Part shown: in pieces, positions 1 to 11,036 of the stretch
How positions within the stretch are numbered: position 1 is the first letter of the stretch
Layout of the letters: every line of letters begins with the position of its first letter
The notes under the pieces: generated by a model
The model's database searches: none
Seen by the model: only the letters and a program-made list of their open reading frames with translations
What the model was told of the DNA's origin: nothing
Source of the DNA: Synechococcus sp. LA31
Lineage (GTDB): Bacteria; Cyanobacteriota; Cyanobacteriia; PCC-6307; Cyanobiaceae
Reading direction: 5' to 3'
Length of the DNA stretch: 64,000 nt
Assembly: GCF_018502385.1 (NCBI RefSeq)
Contig: NZ_CP075523.1
Span: 1,178,001 to 1,242,000 of the forward strand
Position numbers and translations under genes: made by a program

Positions 1-798
1 TGAAGGGCAGGTACTATACTTGTAGGGGAATATATTGATGGTTGAGTCTCCTGTTATAGATGTTTGTTGCTTACTAGATAGATGGCTAAGAACTAATAGT
101 ATAAAAGGGAAGCTCTTAGCGGTTATTCTAAGCTTATTTAAAGCATAGAAGGGTGTTGCAGCAATATTGCCTTGATAAAGTATATTTCCTGCATCCAGTG
201 TCTCGGTTAGGCGCTGAATAACAAAACCGATCGAGCTTGCCTTATTGTATGCTTCCCAGAAGCCATGATATGATCCACGAAATCTAGAAGGATCGCCATG
301 ATGGTATGAAATAACGCCATGATGCGCCACAGACAGAATATCGCCGCAAAGTATGCCAGAATTGGCACGTATTACAACATCAAGATTATGCTCCTGAATT
401 TGTTTGATATCACTTTCAGAGAGAACAACACGATATTTGCTCTGTGTTAATTTAGGAATGACTTCTATCTGATGGTAGGTCAGCTCACAAGATGAATAGT
501 AATAGGAGGCTATTCGACATTTATCTATAGCTGTTCGAAACGCGGGCAGGCAGCTTAAAAAAAAGAGTTCGAGCTTTTCGATTATGTAGAGACTTGCAGA
601 TCTTGCAAAGCGTGGGAAACCGCGATTTTGAAGTTTTCGGATAAAATAGAATCTACCAGATGAATCTAGTAACGGTGACTTGCAACTAATGACTAGGACA
701 ATATTATAGGTGCTATTTTGACATTTTAATAGATATTTTAATAGGGCTGGCATTGTCCCATCGTCAATTAGAACTCCAACCCTTAGGGGGGATTTCAT
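1..798 (-). CDS. Formyltransferase-like protein, 3' end outside window
   Basis: The minus frame is open from an ATG at 798 to the window edge (266 codons, no stop), so this is the N-terminal part of a longer protein. Residues 6-14 form a beta strand and loop typical of the start of a formyltransferase fold. Residues 145-207 carry the pattern of methionyl-tRNA formyltransferase-like sugar enzymes: N-S-G-I-L at 146-150, a G-V-I-S-x-H-H-G-D run at 161-169, R-G at 174-175, G-F-W at 179-181 and L-D-A-G-N-I at 201-206. In surface-glycan clusters such proteins formylate amino sugars. The DNA is AT-rich like its neighbours. The family is fairly clear; the sugar substrate is unknown. Confidence 0.7.
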   Translation of the reverse strand, partial: MKSPLRVGVLIDDGTMPALLKYLLKCQNSTYNIVLVISCKSPLLDSSGRFYFIRKLQNRGFPRFARSASLYIIEKLELFFLSCLPAFRTAIDKCRIASYYYSSCELTYHQIEVIPKLTQSKYRVVLSESDIKQIQEHNLDVVIRANSGILCGDILSVAHHGVISYHHGDPSRFRGSYHGFWEAYNKASSIGFVIQRLTETLDAGNILYQGNIAATPFYALNKLRITAKSFPFILLVLSHLSSKQQTSITGDSTINIFPYKYSTCPS

Positions 799-847
799 TT
801 GATCAGAGTAGGGGATAGAAGATACACTTATGAGATAAAGAGATTGA

Positions 848-1501
848 TTAGCCTTTTCTTGCGACAGCAACTAGATTGCCTGACCAGCGCGGCCTAATTT
901 TGGCTACTTGCGTCAGAAAGTAGTTTTTCATACTGGAGATATCACGTTCAGTAGCATACTCAATTGAAACATCTGTAAAAGCACATCGATGTAACATCGC
1001 TCTAATCAGCTGCTCATCAAATGCAACAAGGTGCTCTGAGTGGAAATTATTAGGAATCCCTAAAAGTCCCTTAAGTGAGTAGTTTAACGAGAAGATATTA
1101 GGAGTTGAGATAATTAATAATCCATTGGGACTTAAGCATGCAGAAGCAGCAGAAATAAAGTCAGCTGGATTGGGAAGGTGCTCAATCAGCTCTCCTGCAG
1201 TTATTACGTCAAAGGGAACAGGGGATCTATAGTTTTGGGCGTCTTCAAGCAAGATATTAGTGTAACCAGCTTGATGTGCCTTTTTCACCCAGTCTTGGTT
1301 GGTATCAATTCCAACAAGATCATTGGTTATTAGTGAGAGACGATGGAACAACCACCGCTTCTTATCAACAAGATGATGTGAGGGGTTGCCGATACAACCG
1401 ATGTCTAGAACACGAGCATTGTGTGGAACATGTGAAAGAATGGTGTCAATTCTGTCAGGCATTGTATGGAGGGTTCTGGCAGGATTTGTGGATACGTTCA
1501 A
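848..1501 (-). CDS. SAM-dependent methyltransferase (class I)
   Basis: A 217-residue cytoplasmic protein with the Rossmann-type SAM-binding motif I V-L-D-I-G-C at 31-36, a D-x-N motif II region near residue 66, and an acidic E-L-I-E-H-L-P motif near 104-110, as in type-11/12 methyltransferases. It lies in a minus-strand glycosyltransferase cluster, so methylation of a sugar or glycan end is likely (inference). The longest reading starts at a TTG at 1501; the first ATG is at 1462 and would leave only 17 residues before motif I, so I kept the longer form with low certainty. The upstream gene ends 10 bases away, suggesting one transcript. Confidence 0.75.
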   Translation of the reverse strand: MNVSTNPARTLHTMPDRIDTILSHVPHNARVLDIGCIGNPSHHLVDKKRWLFHRLSLITNDLVGIDTNQDWVKKAHQAGYTNILLEDAQNYRSPVPFDVITAGELIEHLPNPADFISAASACLSPNGLLIISTPNIFSLNYSLKGLLGIPNNFHSEHLVAFDEQLIRAMLHRCAFTDVSIEYATERDISSMKNYFLTQVAKIRPRWSGNLVAVARKG

Positions 1502-1511
1502 GGAGCTTATA

Positions 1512-1925
1512 TCATGTTCTTCGTTCGGTTAAGATCTGATTAATTAAAGTAGATGAAACTGACTTTGTGTAGGGAAAGTAAATTGTCTGGACAGATCTTT
1601 CCAGAAGTCTTTCTTCGTAATTCTTCCACTCAGGAGTACCAAGCCAGTCGTCGCCTACAAACAAAGTATTGAATTTATATCTGTCATGCGCTTTGATCTT
1701 GCAAAGATCATGCTGTGGAACCACGAGATCCACGTAACAGCAGGCCTTAACAACTTCAACCCGATCATTAAAGTCGATTACAGGTTGCTTATTCTTGTAC
1801 TTTACGAGCTCATTTGTTGATACTGCTACGATTAGTCTATCGCAAAGCATTTTTGCATTTCTCAGTAAGTTCACATGGCCAACGTGGAAGAGATCAAAGA
1901 CACCGGCTGTGTAACCAATAATCAT
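1512..1925 (-). CDS. Glycerol-3-phosphate cytidylyltransferase-like nucleotidyltransferase
   Basis: A 137-residue enzyme of the cytidylyltransferase family. The nucleotide-binding G-V-F-D-L-F-H-x-G-H motif is at residues 8-17 and the second signature appears as Y-T-K-S-V-S-S-T at 119-126, where TagD-type enzymes have R-T-x-G-I-S-T-T. It probably makes a CDP-activated alcohol or sugar (CDP-glycerol-like) for surface polymer decoration; the substrate cannot be told. The ATG overlaps the stop of the upstream asparagine-synthase-like gene by an ATGA, so translation is likely coupled. Confidence 0.75.
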   Translation of the reverse strand: MIIGYTAGVFDLFHVGHVNLLRNAKMLCDRLIVAVSTNELVKYKNKQPVIDFNDRVEVVKACCYVDLVVPQHDLCKIKAHDRYKFNTLFVGDDWLGTPEWKNYEERLLERSVQTIYFPYTKSVSSTLINQILTERRT

Positions 1926-3460
1926 TTTAAGAAATGACTCAGCGTAGAGGACTGAAAGGCACTGTAGGATACAGATTTTGGAGTTGATCGATGGGAGGAG
2001 GCTTCGAAGCCGATCTTTTTACGACGACTTGCTCCAACGAGTCCTAGATTCCTCGACAGCTCTCTTAATGGCTTTTTGGGATTAATATAATTTTTTCCCA
2101 TGCGAAGTTCAACGTTTTGACGGTAGCATAAGCTTATAAGTCTTTTGCTGACAAATGGAACCCGGACTTCTTTAGATGCTGCCATGGAAGCAAAGTCCAT
2201 CCTTCTTAATAGACAGGGTAAGTGGAAGCCTAAAAAGAAGTCTTCTACAAACTCGAATGGTGTTTTACCATCTTTCAGTTTTATTATATAGTCAATGAGT
2301 CTGCCAAGTTTTGGCTCATGGATTTTGTTACAATATCCATACCTCAGCAAGAAATCAACAGGGGTGAAGTCACTAATATTGTCAGCCCATTCGAATATAC
2401 GTGAATAGCCTAGTAGTGTCTCGTCTGCTCCTTCTCCAGAGAGAATGATTTTTTGTTCTGGCTGAGTAGCCCGACATACTTCATATATAAGAGCTTCATT
2501 AGGAAGGGAAAGTGGCTCGCCTCTTAGCTGGGTAAGGTATTTCCAATTCTCATTTAATTGATCAATGGTAATGCAGACTTGTTTGAGATCGCAGCCAACT
2601 ACCACTGCAGTGTCATAGGCTTCGCTAAATTCATTGTTAGTATCGAGGCCCACAGTATACGCCATGGATGGATTTGCTATTTTGGTAATAACAGCACTAT
2701 CTAGACCTCCACTAAGTAACGTTGTATATGCACAGTCTCCTACAAGGTGGGAATTGACTGCAGAGGCTATCTCTCGCGAGTATGACTCTGTAGTAAGTAA
2801 TACGCTTGATTCGGAGGGGGACCAATATTTCGTTGGGTTGCTATCGTAAGAAGACTTATACGAAGCGCAAGGGAACTCAAATATATCTTCGAAGAAAGTA
2901 TAGCCAATAGCTGGTCTCCGAACAAGCTTCCACTCTTCAATGGATGAGTAATCGATCGATGATGATATCAAGTTATTTATAGCAGAAGGTTCGGAGGCAA
3001 ATACTGTTAGTTGTTTTGTCTGGTGATAGAATAGTGGCTTTATTCCGGCATGGTCACGAGCGACATGCCAAGTATTTTTGAGCTTGTCATATATAACAAG
3101 GGCAAACATACCTTCGAGCAGGGGAAATATGCTTACTCCAATCATTTCAAATCCTCTCAGGAGGACCTCAGTATCTGAGTCAAGACTGCATTCAAGGCGA
3201 AGATGATTTTGTAGATATTTGTAGTTATAGATTTCCCCATTGAATATAATTGCATATCGGTCGGTTTGCATCGGCTGATTGGCTGTTGGCTCAGGTGCAA
3301 TAATCGAGAGGCGGTTATGCCCCAAATAGACTCTTCCTTCGTTAAAGATAGCTTCTCCTGTATTGTCTGGACCGCGCCAGGTTTGGCGGTGAAGCGCACT
3401 GGAAAGGTGGCTCTTCGTGAAAGTCTTGTTACTATCATCGACAAAAAGAATTCCGCACAT
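1922..3460 (-). CDS. Asparagine synthase-like glutamine amidotransferase
   Basis: A 512-residue class II glutamine amidotransferase fused to an ATP-pyrophosphatase domain. Cys2 directly after Met is the glutaminase nucleophile, which fixes the start. F-N-G-E-I-Y-N at 73-79 binds glutamine and the PP-loop S-G-G-L-D-S is at 250-255. It is shorter than housekeeping AsnB (about 550-600). In glycan clusters such enzymes usually amidate uronic-acid carboxyls using glutamine and ATP; that role is inferred from the glycosyltransferases around it. Only 4 bases separate it from the upstream GT4 gene. Confidence 0.8.
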   Translation of the reverse strand: MCGILFVDDSNKTFTKSHLSSALHRQTWRGPDNTGEAIFNEGRVYLGHNRLSIIAPEPTANQPMQTDRYAIIFNGEIYNYKYLQNHLRLECSLDSDTEVLLRGFEMIGVSIFPLLEGMFALVIYDKLKNTWHVARDHAGIKPLFYHQTKQLTVFASEPSAINNLISSSIDYSSIEEWKLVRRPAIGYTFFEDIFEFPCASYKSSYDSNPTKYWSPSESSVLLTTESYSREIASAVNSHLVGDCAYTTLLSGGLDSAVITKIANPSMAYTVGLDTNNEFSEAYDTAVVVGCDLKQVCITIDQLNENWKYLTQLRGEPLSLPNEALIYEVCRATQPEQKIILSGEGADETLLGYSRIFEWADNISDFTPVDFLLRYGYCNKIHEPKLGRLIDYIIKLKDGKTPFEFVEDFFLGFHLPCLLRRMDFASMAASKEVRVPFVSKRLISLCYRQNVELRMGKNYINPKKPLRELSRNLGLVGASRRKKIGFEASSHRSTPKSVSYSAFQSSTLSHFLK

Positions 3461-3464
3461 GATG

Positions 3465-4571
3465 TTAAAATAAGGAGTAGAAGCTGATGAGGTGAGATCT
3501 TACGGATTGTTGATTGTATAATTCTAGAACTCTCTTGCGTGCATTTTTTCCCATTTGTTTTAGTCGCATGCGTGGTATCGTCTCAATTCGTTGTATTAGT
3601 TGGAACATTTTATCGATGTCTCTGGGGCTAAATAGCCATCCGTTATAGTCATTTGTAATCAGGTCTTCTGCGCCGCTCACAGCGCTACTCACTATTGGAA
3701 GCTCCATTGATGATGCTTCGAGAAGAACGTTAGGAAATCCTTCTCTATAGCTTGGTAGGATAAATACGTCAGAGTCTAGTAGATATGGCCTCACATCTTG
3801 TTGCATGCCCAGATACGTAATCTTCTGGTTTGAACAGAAAGGCTCCTTTGTGAAGTCAAGATCAGATTCGTTGGGCCCAATAATAGTGAGAGAAGAGTTA
3901 ATGAGATGAGATGTAAATACTCTGAGAAGGTCATGAATTCCTTTGTCCTTGTGGACTCGTCCACAATAGATAAATTTTAACGGGGTATCATGACTTGATT
4001 GATAGTCATTGCGGAGTGTAGTTATGTATGGTGAGAAGTGCTCACAGTCAACACCGACAATGCTGCCGTTTCCAAGAACTCTTGGGGGATTATTTAATAA
4101 TCTTGCACTGTAAAGGTCCCTAGAAACGCCCTTGCTTTCAGCAAGTACAGTGGTTGCAAATCTACAGATTAACCAGTCGTGAATAAGATAAAGATACTTG
4201 ACCGGTGAAGAAGTATAGGGAAAGTGTAGTCCAGTAAATGTATGGATGCGTACGGGAACTTTAGAAAGAAAACCTCCAATGCTTGATATTAAGCCTGCTT
4301 TTGGCGTATATGAGTGAATAATATTAATCTTCAGCTGTTTGATAAGTATAATCATGCCTAATATAGCAAATACGTCATTCAGTGGTGAAAACTTGCGTCT
4401 AATTGGGAGGAAGTAATGAGTTGTTCGAGCATCAGATATAAGATGGTCGCAGAGTGGGTCATGACCAGATGCTGTAGAAACGTCAAAGTAGTTTGATAAG
4501 TAGCTTGGCTGGTCTTTTAGAATCAAGGCTAGTGTCGTGCTTACGGAAGTTACGATGAGAATCTTCTTCAT
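3465..4571 (-). CDS. GT4-type glycosyltransferase
   Basis: A 368-residue GT-B fold glycosyltransferase. The C-terminal half has the family-4 nucleotide-sugar region: a Y-C-G-R-x-H-K-D-K-G stretch near 197-206 and the donor-binding R-E-G-F-P-N-V-L-L-E-A motif near 277-287, with E-x7-E spacing. The N-terminal half resembles the WbpH/RfaG-like acceptor domain with a hydrophobic strand at residues 1-20. It acts at the inner face of the plasma membrane on a lipid-linked glycan. The ATG overlaps the stop of the next upstream GT4 gene (ATGA). Donor and linkage cannot be predicted. Confidence 0.8.
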   Translation of the reverse strand: MKKILIVTSVSTTLALILKDQPSYLSNYFDVSTASGHDPLCDHLISDARTTHYFLPIRRKFSPLNDVFAILGMIILIKQLKINIIHSYTPKAGLISSIGGFLSKVPVRIHTFTGLHFPYTSSPVKYLYLIHDWLICRFATTVLAESKGVSRDLYSARLLNNPPRVLGNGSIVGVDCEHFSPYITTLRNDYQSSHDTPLKFIYCGRVHKDKGIHDLLRVFTSHLINSSLTIIGPNESDLDFTKEPFCSNQKITYLGMQQDVRPYLLDSDVFILPSYREGFPNVLLEASSMELPIVSSAVSGAEDLITNDYNGWLFSPRDIDKMFQLIQRIETIPRMRLKQMGKNARKRVLELYNQQSVRSHLISFYSLF

Positions 4572-5617
4572 TTATATAGACTTAACCACTGAGGGAGTAT
4601 AGCAGCTTCGGAAAAGAGATTTGAAATCGTAATTCTGTTCTTGTCTGAGATCTGTTGGACGGATTCTATATCAAGACTGATAAATTGTAAGATCTTTTGG
4701 GCTAGATCATTTGGTCTCCCTATGGGTACAATCCAGTTATCCTCCATTCCCCACTCGGACGTCCCTCCTGCATTTGTCACTACTACTGGGAGCCCAGCTG
4801 ACATTGCTTCCCCCACGGCTAACGGCATGCCCTCAAACCAAGAAGAAGAGACATATGCATCTGATTTAGCCATCAAATCTTTCAGATCATTACAATACCC
4901 CTCCAAAGACACCATGTCTGTGATAGTCAATTGTTGAGCTAGATTCAGAAGTTTTTTGACTTCTGTACCTACTATTGTAAAATGGACATTGGTGACGCCT
5001 AACTCACGAAGAATCTGAATAGACCTAAGCAGCGTAGGGTAGTCTTTAGCACTATTGTTAGTTCCGGCTGTCAGGAAATTCACTTTGTCCCTTTTTTGTA
5101 TGTTTCTTTTTGTATATGTCTGAATAATGAAATTTGGCACTACAATCAGCTGGTTATTACTGGCGGCTTTTTTTTCAACAAATGACTGTTTAGCAGCTTG
5201 GCTAACAATTGTAAAAGTGTCACACAGACAGTTTGTGAGATTATACGCAAGCATCCTTAGAGCGCCGCCCTCGTTACAGCTGTGTGCAGTATTGATCAGT
5301 TTGACCTTAGGAACCAAGAATCTTGTAAGCCGTGAAAATATATTAGCATGGTACATATGTGAATGGATTACTGTCGGCTTGGCTTTGTGGCAAATAATAC
5401 AGTATCTCAGGATGGCTCTCATAATTGAGTAGGGATTTCTACTCATTTCAAGTGAATATATTTTGATTGCTGCTGAATGTGGCTTTGTTAATAGTCTTCC
5501 TGTCATGTATATGACATGTACATTGTGGCCTCTTTGGGTAAATTGATCTGCCAAATCTGCTACACATTTTTCAGCGCCGCCTAAACCCATTCCAGTGATT
5601 AGATAAAGTATATTCAT
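4568..5617 (-). CDS. GT4-type glycosyltransferase
   Basis: A second GT-B glycosyltransferase. The ATG at 5617 is chosen because it places the characteristic N-I-L-Y-L-I-T-G-M-G-x-G-G-A-E motif at the very N-terminus; a longer form would start at 5647, inside the upstream gene. The C-terminal half has W-F-E-G-M-P-L-A-V-G-E-A-M-S-A-G-L-P, the GT4 donor-binding helix. It is distinct in sequence from the adjacent GT4, so the two probably add different sugars. Cytoplasmic or membrane-peripheral; part of the AT-rich minus-strand operon. Confidence 0.8.
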   Translation of the reverse strand: MNILYLITGMGLGGAEKCVADLADQFTQRGHNVHVIYMTGRLLTKPHSAAIKIYSLEMSRNPYSIMRAILRYCIICHKAKPTVIHSHMYHANIFSRLTRFLVPKVKLINTAHSCNEGGALRMLAYNLTNCLCDTFTIVSQAAKQSFVEKKAASNNQLIVVPNFIIQTYTKRNIQKRDKVNFLTAGTNNSAKDYPTLLRSIQILRELGVTNVHFTIVGTEVKKLLNLAQQLTITDMVSLEGYCNDLKDLMAKSDAYVSSSWFEGMPLAVGEAMSAGLPVVVTNAGGTSEWGMEDNWIVPIGRPNDLAQKILQFISLDIESVQQISDKNRITISNLFSEAAILPQWLSLYK

Positions 5618-5621
5618 AGTG

Positions 5622-6659
5622 TTACTTAAAGTAATAGTATCGCTCATAAAGAGTGTTGCTAGTTTTTAAGGTGGGGTCTATCCATGCCTTTCTAAACATG
5701 CTGACCTTTGAAGGATAAAAGAGAGATTGGATAAAGTTAAGCTTGCCAAACAGAGCTGTGATAAAAAACAAGAATATTAGCAGATTTAGCCAAATAATCT
5801 TGACTAAATTCGTAGAAAGTGGCTTAAGATTCGTTTGGGTAACGCCATAACGACGTACCTCCAGGTGTTGAGTATACCTGTTATCATTATATAAGAACTT
5901 GATTATCTTTGCTAGAGGATATAATAAGAATGCAGTAATGATAGCGGCTAAATATCTGCCTTTGACCGAAGTAAAATTATAAAGAGCTTCAAAATCAAGA
6001 TTGTTTTCAGACCGCAAGATAATTGCTTCAGAGTAAAAACCTGTACTATCCAGCATGATGGCCAATAGCAAGAATAGTCCAGATATAAGCAAGACTAATC
6101 TAAGATTAATTCTATACTTGGGAATTAGTATGCTCATGATCAAGTGGAATACAAGCCCAAATGGCGTCAGCAGAATGCCTACAACTAAGAATTTCTTGCT
6201 GCAAAGATAGTATGCAGTTAAATACAGCAAGCAAAGATTAATAGATGAATGATAAAACAGCAACAAAGGGCAGCTAATGAGATACAACTTTGAGAGAGTT
6301 GATGATTGGGTAATATCCTGCGTGTACGAGTCCCAAACAGTGCTAATGGGAATAAACGCTATAAATGCTATTGTAATAACTGGAGGTAGATATCCGATGC
6401 AGTTTGTAAACCCTAAAAACAGCGAGAACAAAAAGTACCTCGCAAATATAATATTATTTAACTCTGTGGCGGAGTCAATGTATTTGCAAGAAGCACTAAT
6501 GTTTGCATGCCAATATAGGTCAAATCCTATTGGTACGGTCGTATAAATAAGAATAGTTAGGATAAATATAAAAACATGGTCTTTTTTAAGATTCAAGCCC
6601 AATTCTCCGTTTTTCGAATTTCCGATAATACCTGGCAATAGGAAGTAAACATAATGCAA
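5622..6659 (-). CDS. Polytopic membrane protein, possible glycan polymerase (EpsG/Wzy type)
   Basis: A 345-residue, very hydrophobic protein with about nine predicted membrane segments spread over residues 28-330, a large loop near 205-230 and a charged loop near 262-275. Size, topology and place between glycosyltransferase genes fit an EpsG- or Wzy-like polymerase, but such proteins have no dependable motif and I cannot exclude a flippase or membrane glycosyltransferase. Codons are AT-rich. The 5' end overlaps the GT2 gene by about 70 bases, so the start may lie further downstream. Confidence 0.6.
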   Translation of the reverse strand: MHYVYFLLPGIIGNSKNGELGLNLKKDHVFIFILTILIYTTVPIGFDLYWHANISASCKYIDSATELNNIIFARYFLFSLFLGFTNCIGYLPPVITIAFIAFIPISTVWDSYTQDITQSSTLSKLYLISCPLLLFYHSSINLCLLYLTAYYLCSKKFLVVGILLTPFGLVFHLIMSILIPKYRINLRLVLLISGLFLLLAIMLDSTGFYSEAIILRSENNLDFEALYNFTSVKGRYLAAIITAFLLYPLAKIIKFLYNDNRYTQHLEVRRYGVTQTNLKPLSTNLVKIIWLNLLIFLFFITALFGKLNFIQSLFYPSKVSMFRKAWIDPTLKTSNTLYERYYYFK

Positions 6660-7455
6660 TAGCTCGAAAAGTTGATGAGTTTAGACTGCTGATATCGTCA
6701 CTGAATCTTACAAGATTTATCAATGCCTTTAATCTTGAACGAAGAGAAATCTCTTTAGTATTGGCGATACATGAGTAGACAAAGTTAGTTGACTTTGGAC
6801 AGGCATGCCTAGAATTGGTTATCTTAGAGCTAAGGCCATCACTTTGGTATTCGCATATGTAGCCAGGATAGTTGATGAACTTTGTCTTAAACCGTGTACC
6901 AAACCATAAGAAAAATGGCATCTCTGACATAAATGTTTCTCCGGGAAAGACAGGAAAGCTAAACTTTTTTGCTTTAGCTGTTAGATGCATTCCAGCTTTA
7001 TCGCCTGATACCGGAGAGTTTAGTCTCTGAATATAGTTAGTATGATTTTCAATATTCATCGTTCCGATTATTTTGCGACTTAAATAATCCATGCGCAAAA
7101 ATGATATTGAATCACTTCGAAAGTCTTTAGTGCTTGCGGCTTCTTTTAACTTAGCAATGCAGTCTTTTGCCAGCATATCATCACTATCGAGTATCAGGGT
7201 CCAGGTCTCTTGGATTAGCTGATACCCAATATTTAGGCATGAGTGCTTGCCATTGTTTGTGGCTTGCTTATGGAATACAATTCTAAAGCTCGAAATTTCT
7301 TTGAAATCGTTGACCACTTCAAAGGTATTGTCATGCGATCCATCGTCAATAATATACCAACAGAAGCCATGGTCAGTTTGTTGTTCAAGGCTATTGAAGC
7401 ATCTTATAAGTTTATCGGCACGATTAAATGTGCAAGTAAGAATTGCTATAGTCAT
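6586..7455 (-). CDS. GT2-type glycosyltransferase
   Basis: A roughly 289-residue GT-A glycosyltransferase. The N-terminus from the ATG at 7455 (T-I-A-I-L-T-C-T-F-N-R) is the classical start of family 2, followed by I-D-D-G-S-x-D near 37-43 and the metal-binding L-D-S-D-D near 88-92. An ATG at 7476 and a longer reading to 7575 exist, but the latter enters the decayed gmd debris and the GC-rich DNA beyond, so it is unlikely. It is the first gene of the AT-rich cassette on the minus strand. Confidence 0.8.
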   Translation of the reverse strand: MTIAILTCTFNRADKLIRCFNSLEQQTDHGFCWYIIDDGSHDNTFEVVNDFKEISSFRIVFHKQATNNGKHSCLNIGYQLIQETWTLILDSDDMLAKDCIAKLKEAASTKDFRSDSISFLRMDYLSRKIIGTMNIENHTNYIQRLNSPVSGDKAGMHLTAKAKKFSFPVFPGETFMSEMPFFLWFGTRFKTKFINYPGYICEYQSDGLSSKITNSRHACPKSTNFVYSCIANTKEISLRSRLKALINLVRFSDDISSLNSSTFRAIALCLLPIARYYRKFEKRRIGLES

Positions 7456-7552
7456 GTCTCGAGAAGTCTGACTCATTTTGGAATGATAGCTTTGTTGCGG
7501 GGTGGTCGCAGTCGAGAGGCGAGTCGCGATTGCCCGTGGTAAGGAAGTCGTC

Positions 7553-7800
7553 AAGCCCAGCATCCACCTGCGCAAGGCCGCGCATGATCTTGCACGTCAA
7601 AAGGTGTAAGCTCGGTGCGGGCTCTCATAATTGATTATGATGCCGTTGCAGGCATACATTTCGCAGGCCTCAAGGTAGTCCTCCGTGATTCAGGAAGCGT
7701 AGAGCTTCGCCACGCCGTAGGGGCTACGCGGATAAAACAGCTTTGAACTCTTTCTAAGGCAGCTCCTGCACCAGACGCTAAATCTCGCTAGGTGTGTTTT
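7553..7800 (-). pseudogene. Decayed gmd fragment (middle part)
   Basis: Read against the gmd gene at 15,381-16,668, this stretch matches gmd bases about 15,890-16,130 in the same strand: shared blocks include GATGCCGTTGCAGGCATACAT and the segment around GTAGAGCTT. Many substitutions and indels destroy the frame. It sits exactly at the GC-content boundary between the AT-rich glycan cassette and galE. It is most simply a relic of an earlier gmd copy lost when the left cassette was exchanged. Confidence 0.75.
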
Positions 7801-7813
7801 CTCACCAGGTCAT

Positions 7814-8875
7814 TCAGTAGGAGGTTCTAACGGAGGTGTAGCCGTTCGGATTGGCATGTTGCCAGTGCCAACCGTCTTTGCACATGTCGTCGAGGTTGCG
7901 CCTGGTTTGCCAGCCCAGCTGTTGTTTGGCTTCAGTGGGGTCGGCCACGGTGATCGCGGCATCACCGCTGCGCCGTTGTGTGATCACGTAAGGGATGGCA
8001 TGGCCGCAGGCACGGGCAAAGGCCTCGATCACCTCCAGCACCGAGTGACCCTGCCCGCTGCCGAGATTGAGCTGCAGCAGCTGATCGCCGCCGCTCAGCA
8101 AGGCCTTCAGGGCGGCTAGGTGGCCTTCCGCCAGATCCATCACATGGATGTAATCGCGAACACCGCTGCCATCGGTGGTGGGCCAGTCGCCACCGAACAC
8201 CTGCACCTGCTCGCGCCGGCCCACGGCCACCTGGCTGATGAAGGGGAAGAGGTTGTTGGGAATGCCGTTGGGGTCTTCGCCGATGCGGCCACTGGGATGG
8301 GCTCCTACCGGGTTGAAGTAACGCAGGGAGGCGATGCGCCAACCCGGCTCGCTGGCGGCGACATCACGGAGCATCTGCTCTACCGCTGCTTTGGTGTAGC
8401 CGTAGGGATTGATCGGTTGGATCGGTGCGCTTTCAGGGATGGGCACCGTCTCGGGGTAGCCGTAAAGGGTGGCGCTGCTGCTGAACACCAGCGTGCGGCA
8501 GCCGTGGGCGGCCATGGCCGCCAGTAGGTGTTGGCTGCCACTCACATTCACATCCCAGTAGCGAAGCGGTTCGGCCACCGATTCCCCCACGGCTTTGAGG
8601 CCAGCGAAGTGAATCACCGCGTCTAGTCCGGCTCCTGTAGAGGCACCCGCGGCAAAGGCCCGTTCCAGATCGGCGCTGCGGCGGATGTCGCCTTCGATCA
8701 CCTGCAGGCGGCCCTCGGCCCCTGGTCCCGCCAGCTGCATCACGCGTCGCAGCGCTTCCGGGGAGCTGTTGGCGTAGTTGTCGAGCACCACCAGCGAATG
8801 GCCTGCCTCCAGCAGCACCAGGCAGGTGTGACTGCCGATGAAGCCTGCGCCGCCCGTAATCAGGATTTTGTACAT
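7814..8875 (-). CDS. galE: UDP-glucose 4-epimerase
   Basis: A 353-residue short-chain dehydrogenase of the extended type. The NAD-binding G-G-A-G-F-I-G-S-H is at residues 7-15, the catalytic S-S-A-T-L-Y-G region near 134-140 and Y-G-Y-T-K near 158-162 give the Ser/Tyr/Lys triad. It interconverts UDP-glucose and UDP-galactose in the cytoplasm, supplying galactose for surface glycans. The start codon is 8 bases after the stop of glmS on the same strand, so both are probably cotranscribed. Confidence 0.93.
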   Translation of the reverse strand: MYKILITGGAGFIGSHTCLVLLEAGHSLVVLDNYANSSPEALRRVMQLAGPGAEGRLQVIEGDIRRSADLERAFAAGASTGAGLDAVIHFAGLKAVGESVAEPLRYWDVNVSGSQHLLAAMAAHGCRTLVFSSSATLYGYPETVPIPESAPIQPINPYGYTKAAVEQMLRDVAASEPGWRIASLRYFNPVGAHPSGRIGEDPNGIPNNLFPFISQVAVGRREQVQVFGGDWPTTDGSGVRDYIHVMDLAEGHLAALKALLSGGDQLLQLNLGSGQGHSVLEVIEAFARACGHAIPYVITQRRSGDAAITVADPTEAKQQLGWQTRRNLDDMCKDGWHWQHANPNGYTSVRTSY

Positions 8876-8883
8876 GGTTCAGG

Positions 8884-10776
<1,893 letters not shown>

Positions 10777-10800
10777 TGGGTGTTGGTCAAGAAGGGCACT

Positions 10801-11036
10801 GATCTGGGCTGCAACCCATGCGCGAACTGATGCTGCAGAACGGTCTTCGGCCAGCGGCGGCTCAATGCAGCGTTCCGGCTGGAGCACTGGGGCTCAGCAG
10901 AAGGCCAAGCCCGTCATCATCTGGTGCCGGGGCCGTTCTGAAGCTTGACTATCGCCGAAAGCCAAGTGGTCAGGTCTGTCGGGCCATGGAAGTCGAGCAG
11001 GTCATCTGCTTGGGCTTCCAGGCGCTCCAGCGGGCG
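10801..11036. repeat. Dispersed repeat, copy A (DUF4351 tail plus following DNA)
   Basis: This stretch upstream of glmS is repeated in the same orientation at about 16,700-16,980 upstream of gmd, with long identical blocks such as GCTCAATGCAGCGTTCCGGCT. It contains the end of a decayed DUF4351 gene and about 110 bases beyond its stop. The outer 23 bases (10,801-10,823) recur with one mismatch at 18,133-18,155. Confidence 0.7.
10917..11036 (-). pseudogene. DUF4351 C-terminal fragment (Rpn-type nuclease family tail)
   Basis: In the minus frame ending at the stop at 10,917-10,919 about 37 residues are readable that match the C-terminal DUF4351 helix pair of Rpn/PD-(D/E)XK transposase-like proteins: an L-E-A-x-A-D-D-L-L-D-F core followed by P-T-D-L-T-T-W-L. 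No upstream domain remains. It is a truncated relic, similar to the longer remnant at 16,791-17,225. Confidence 0.6.
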
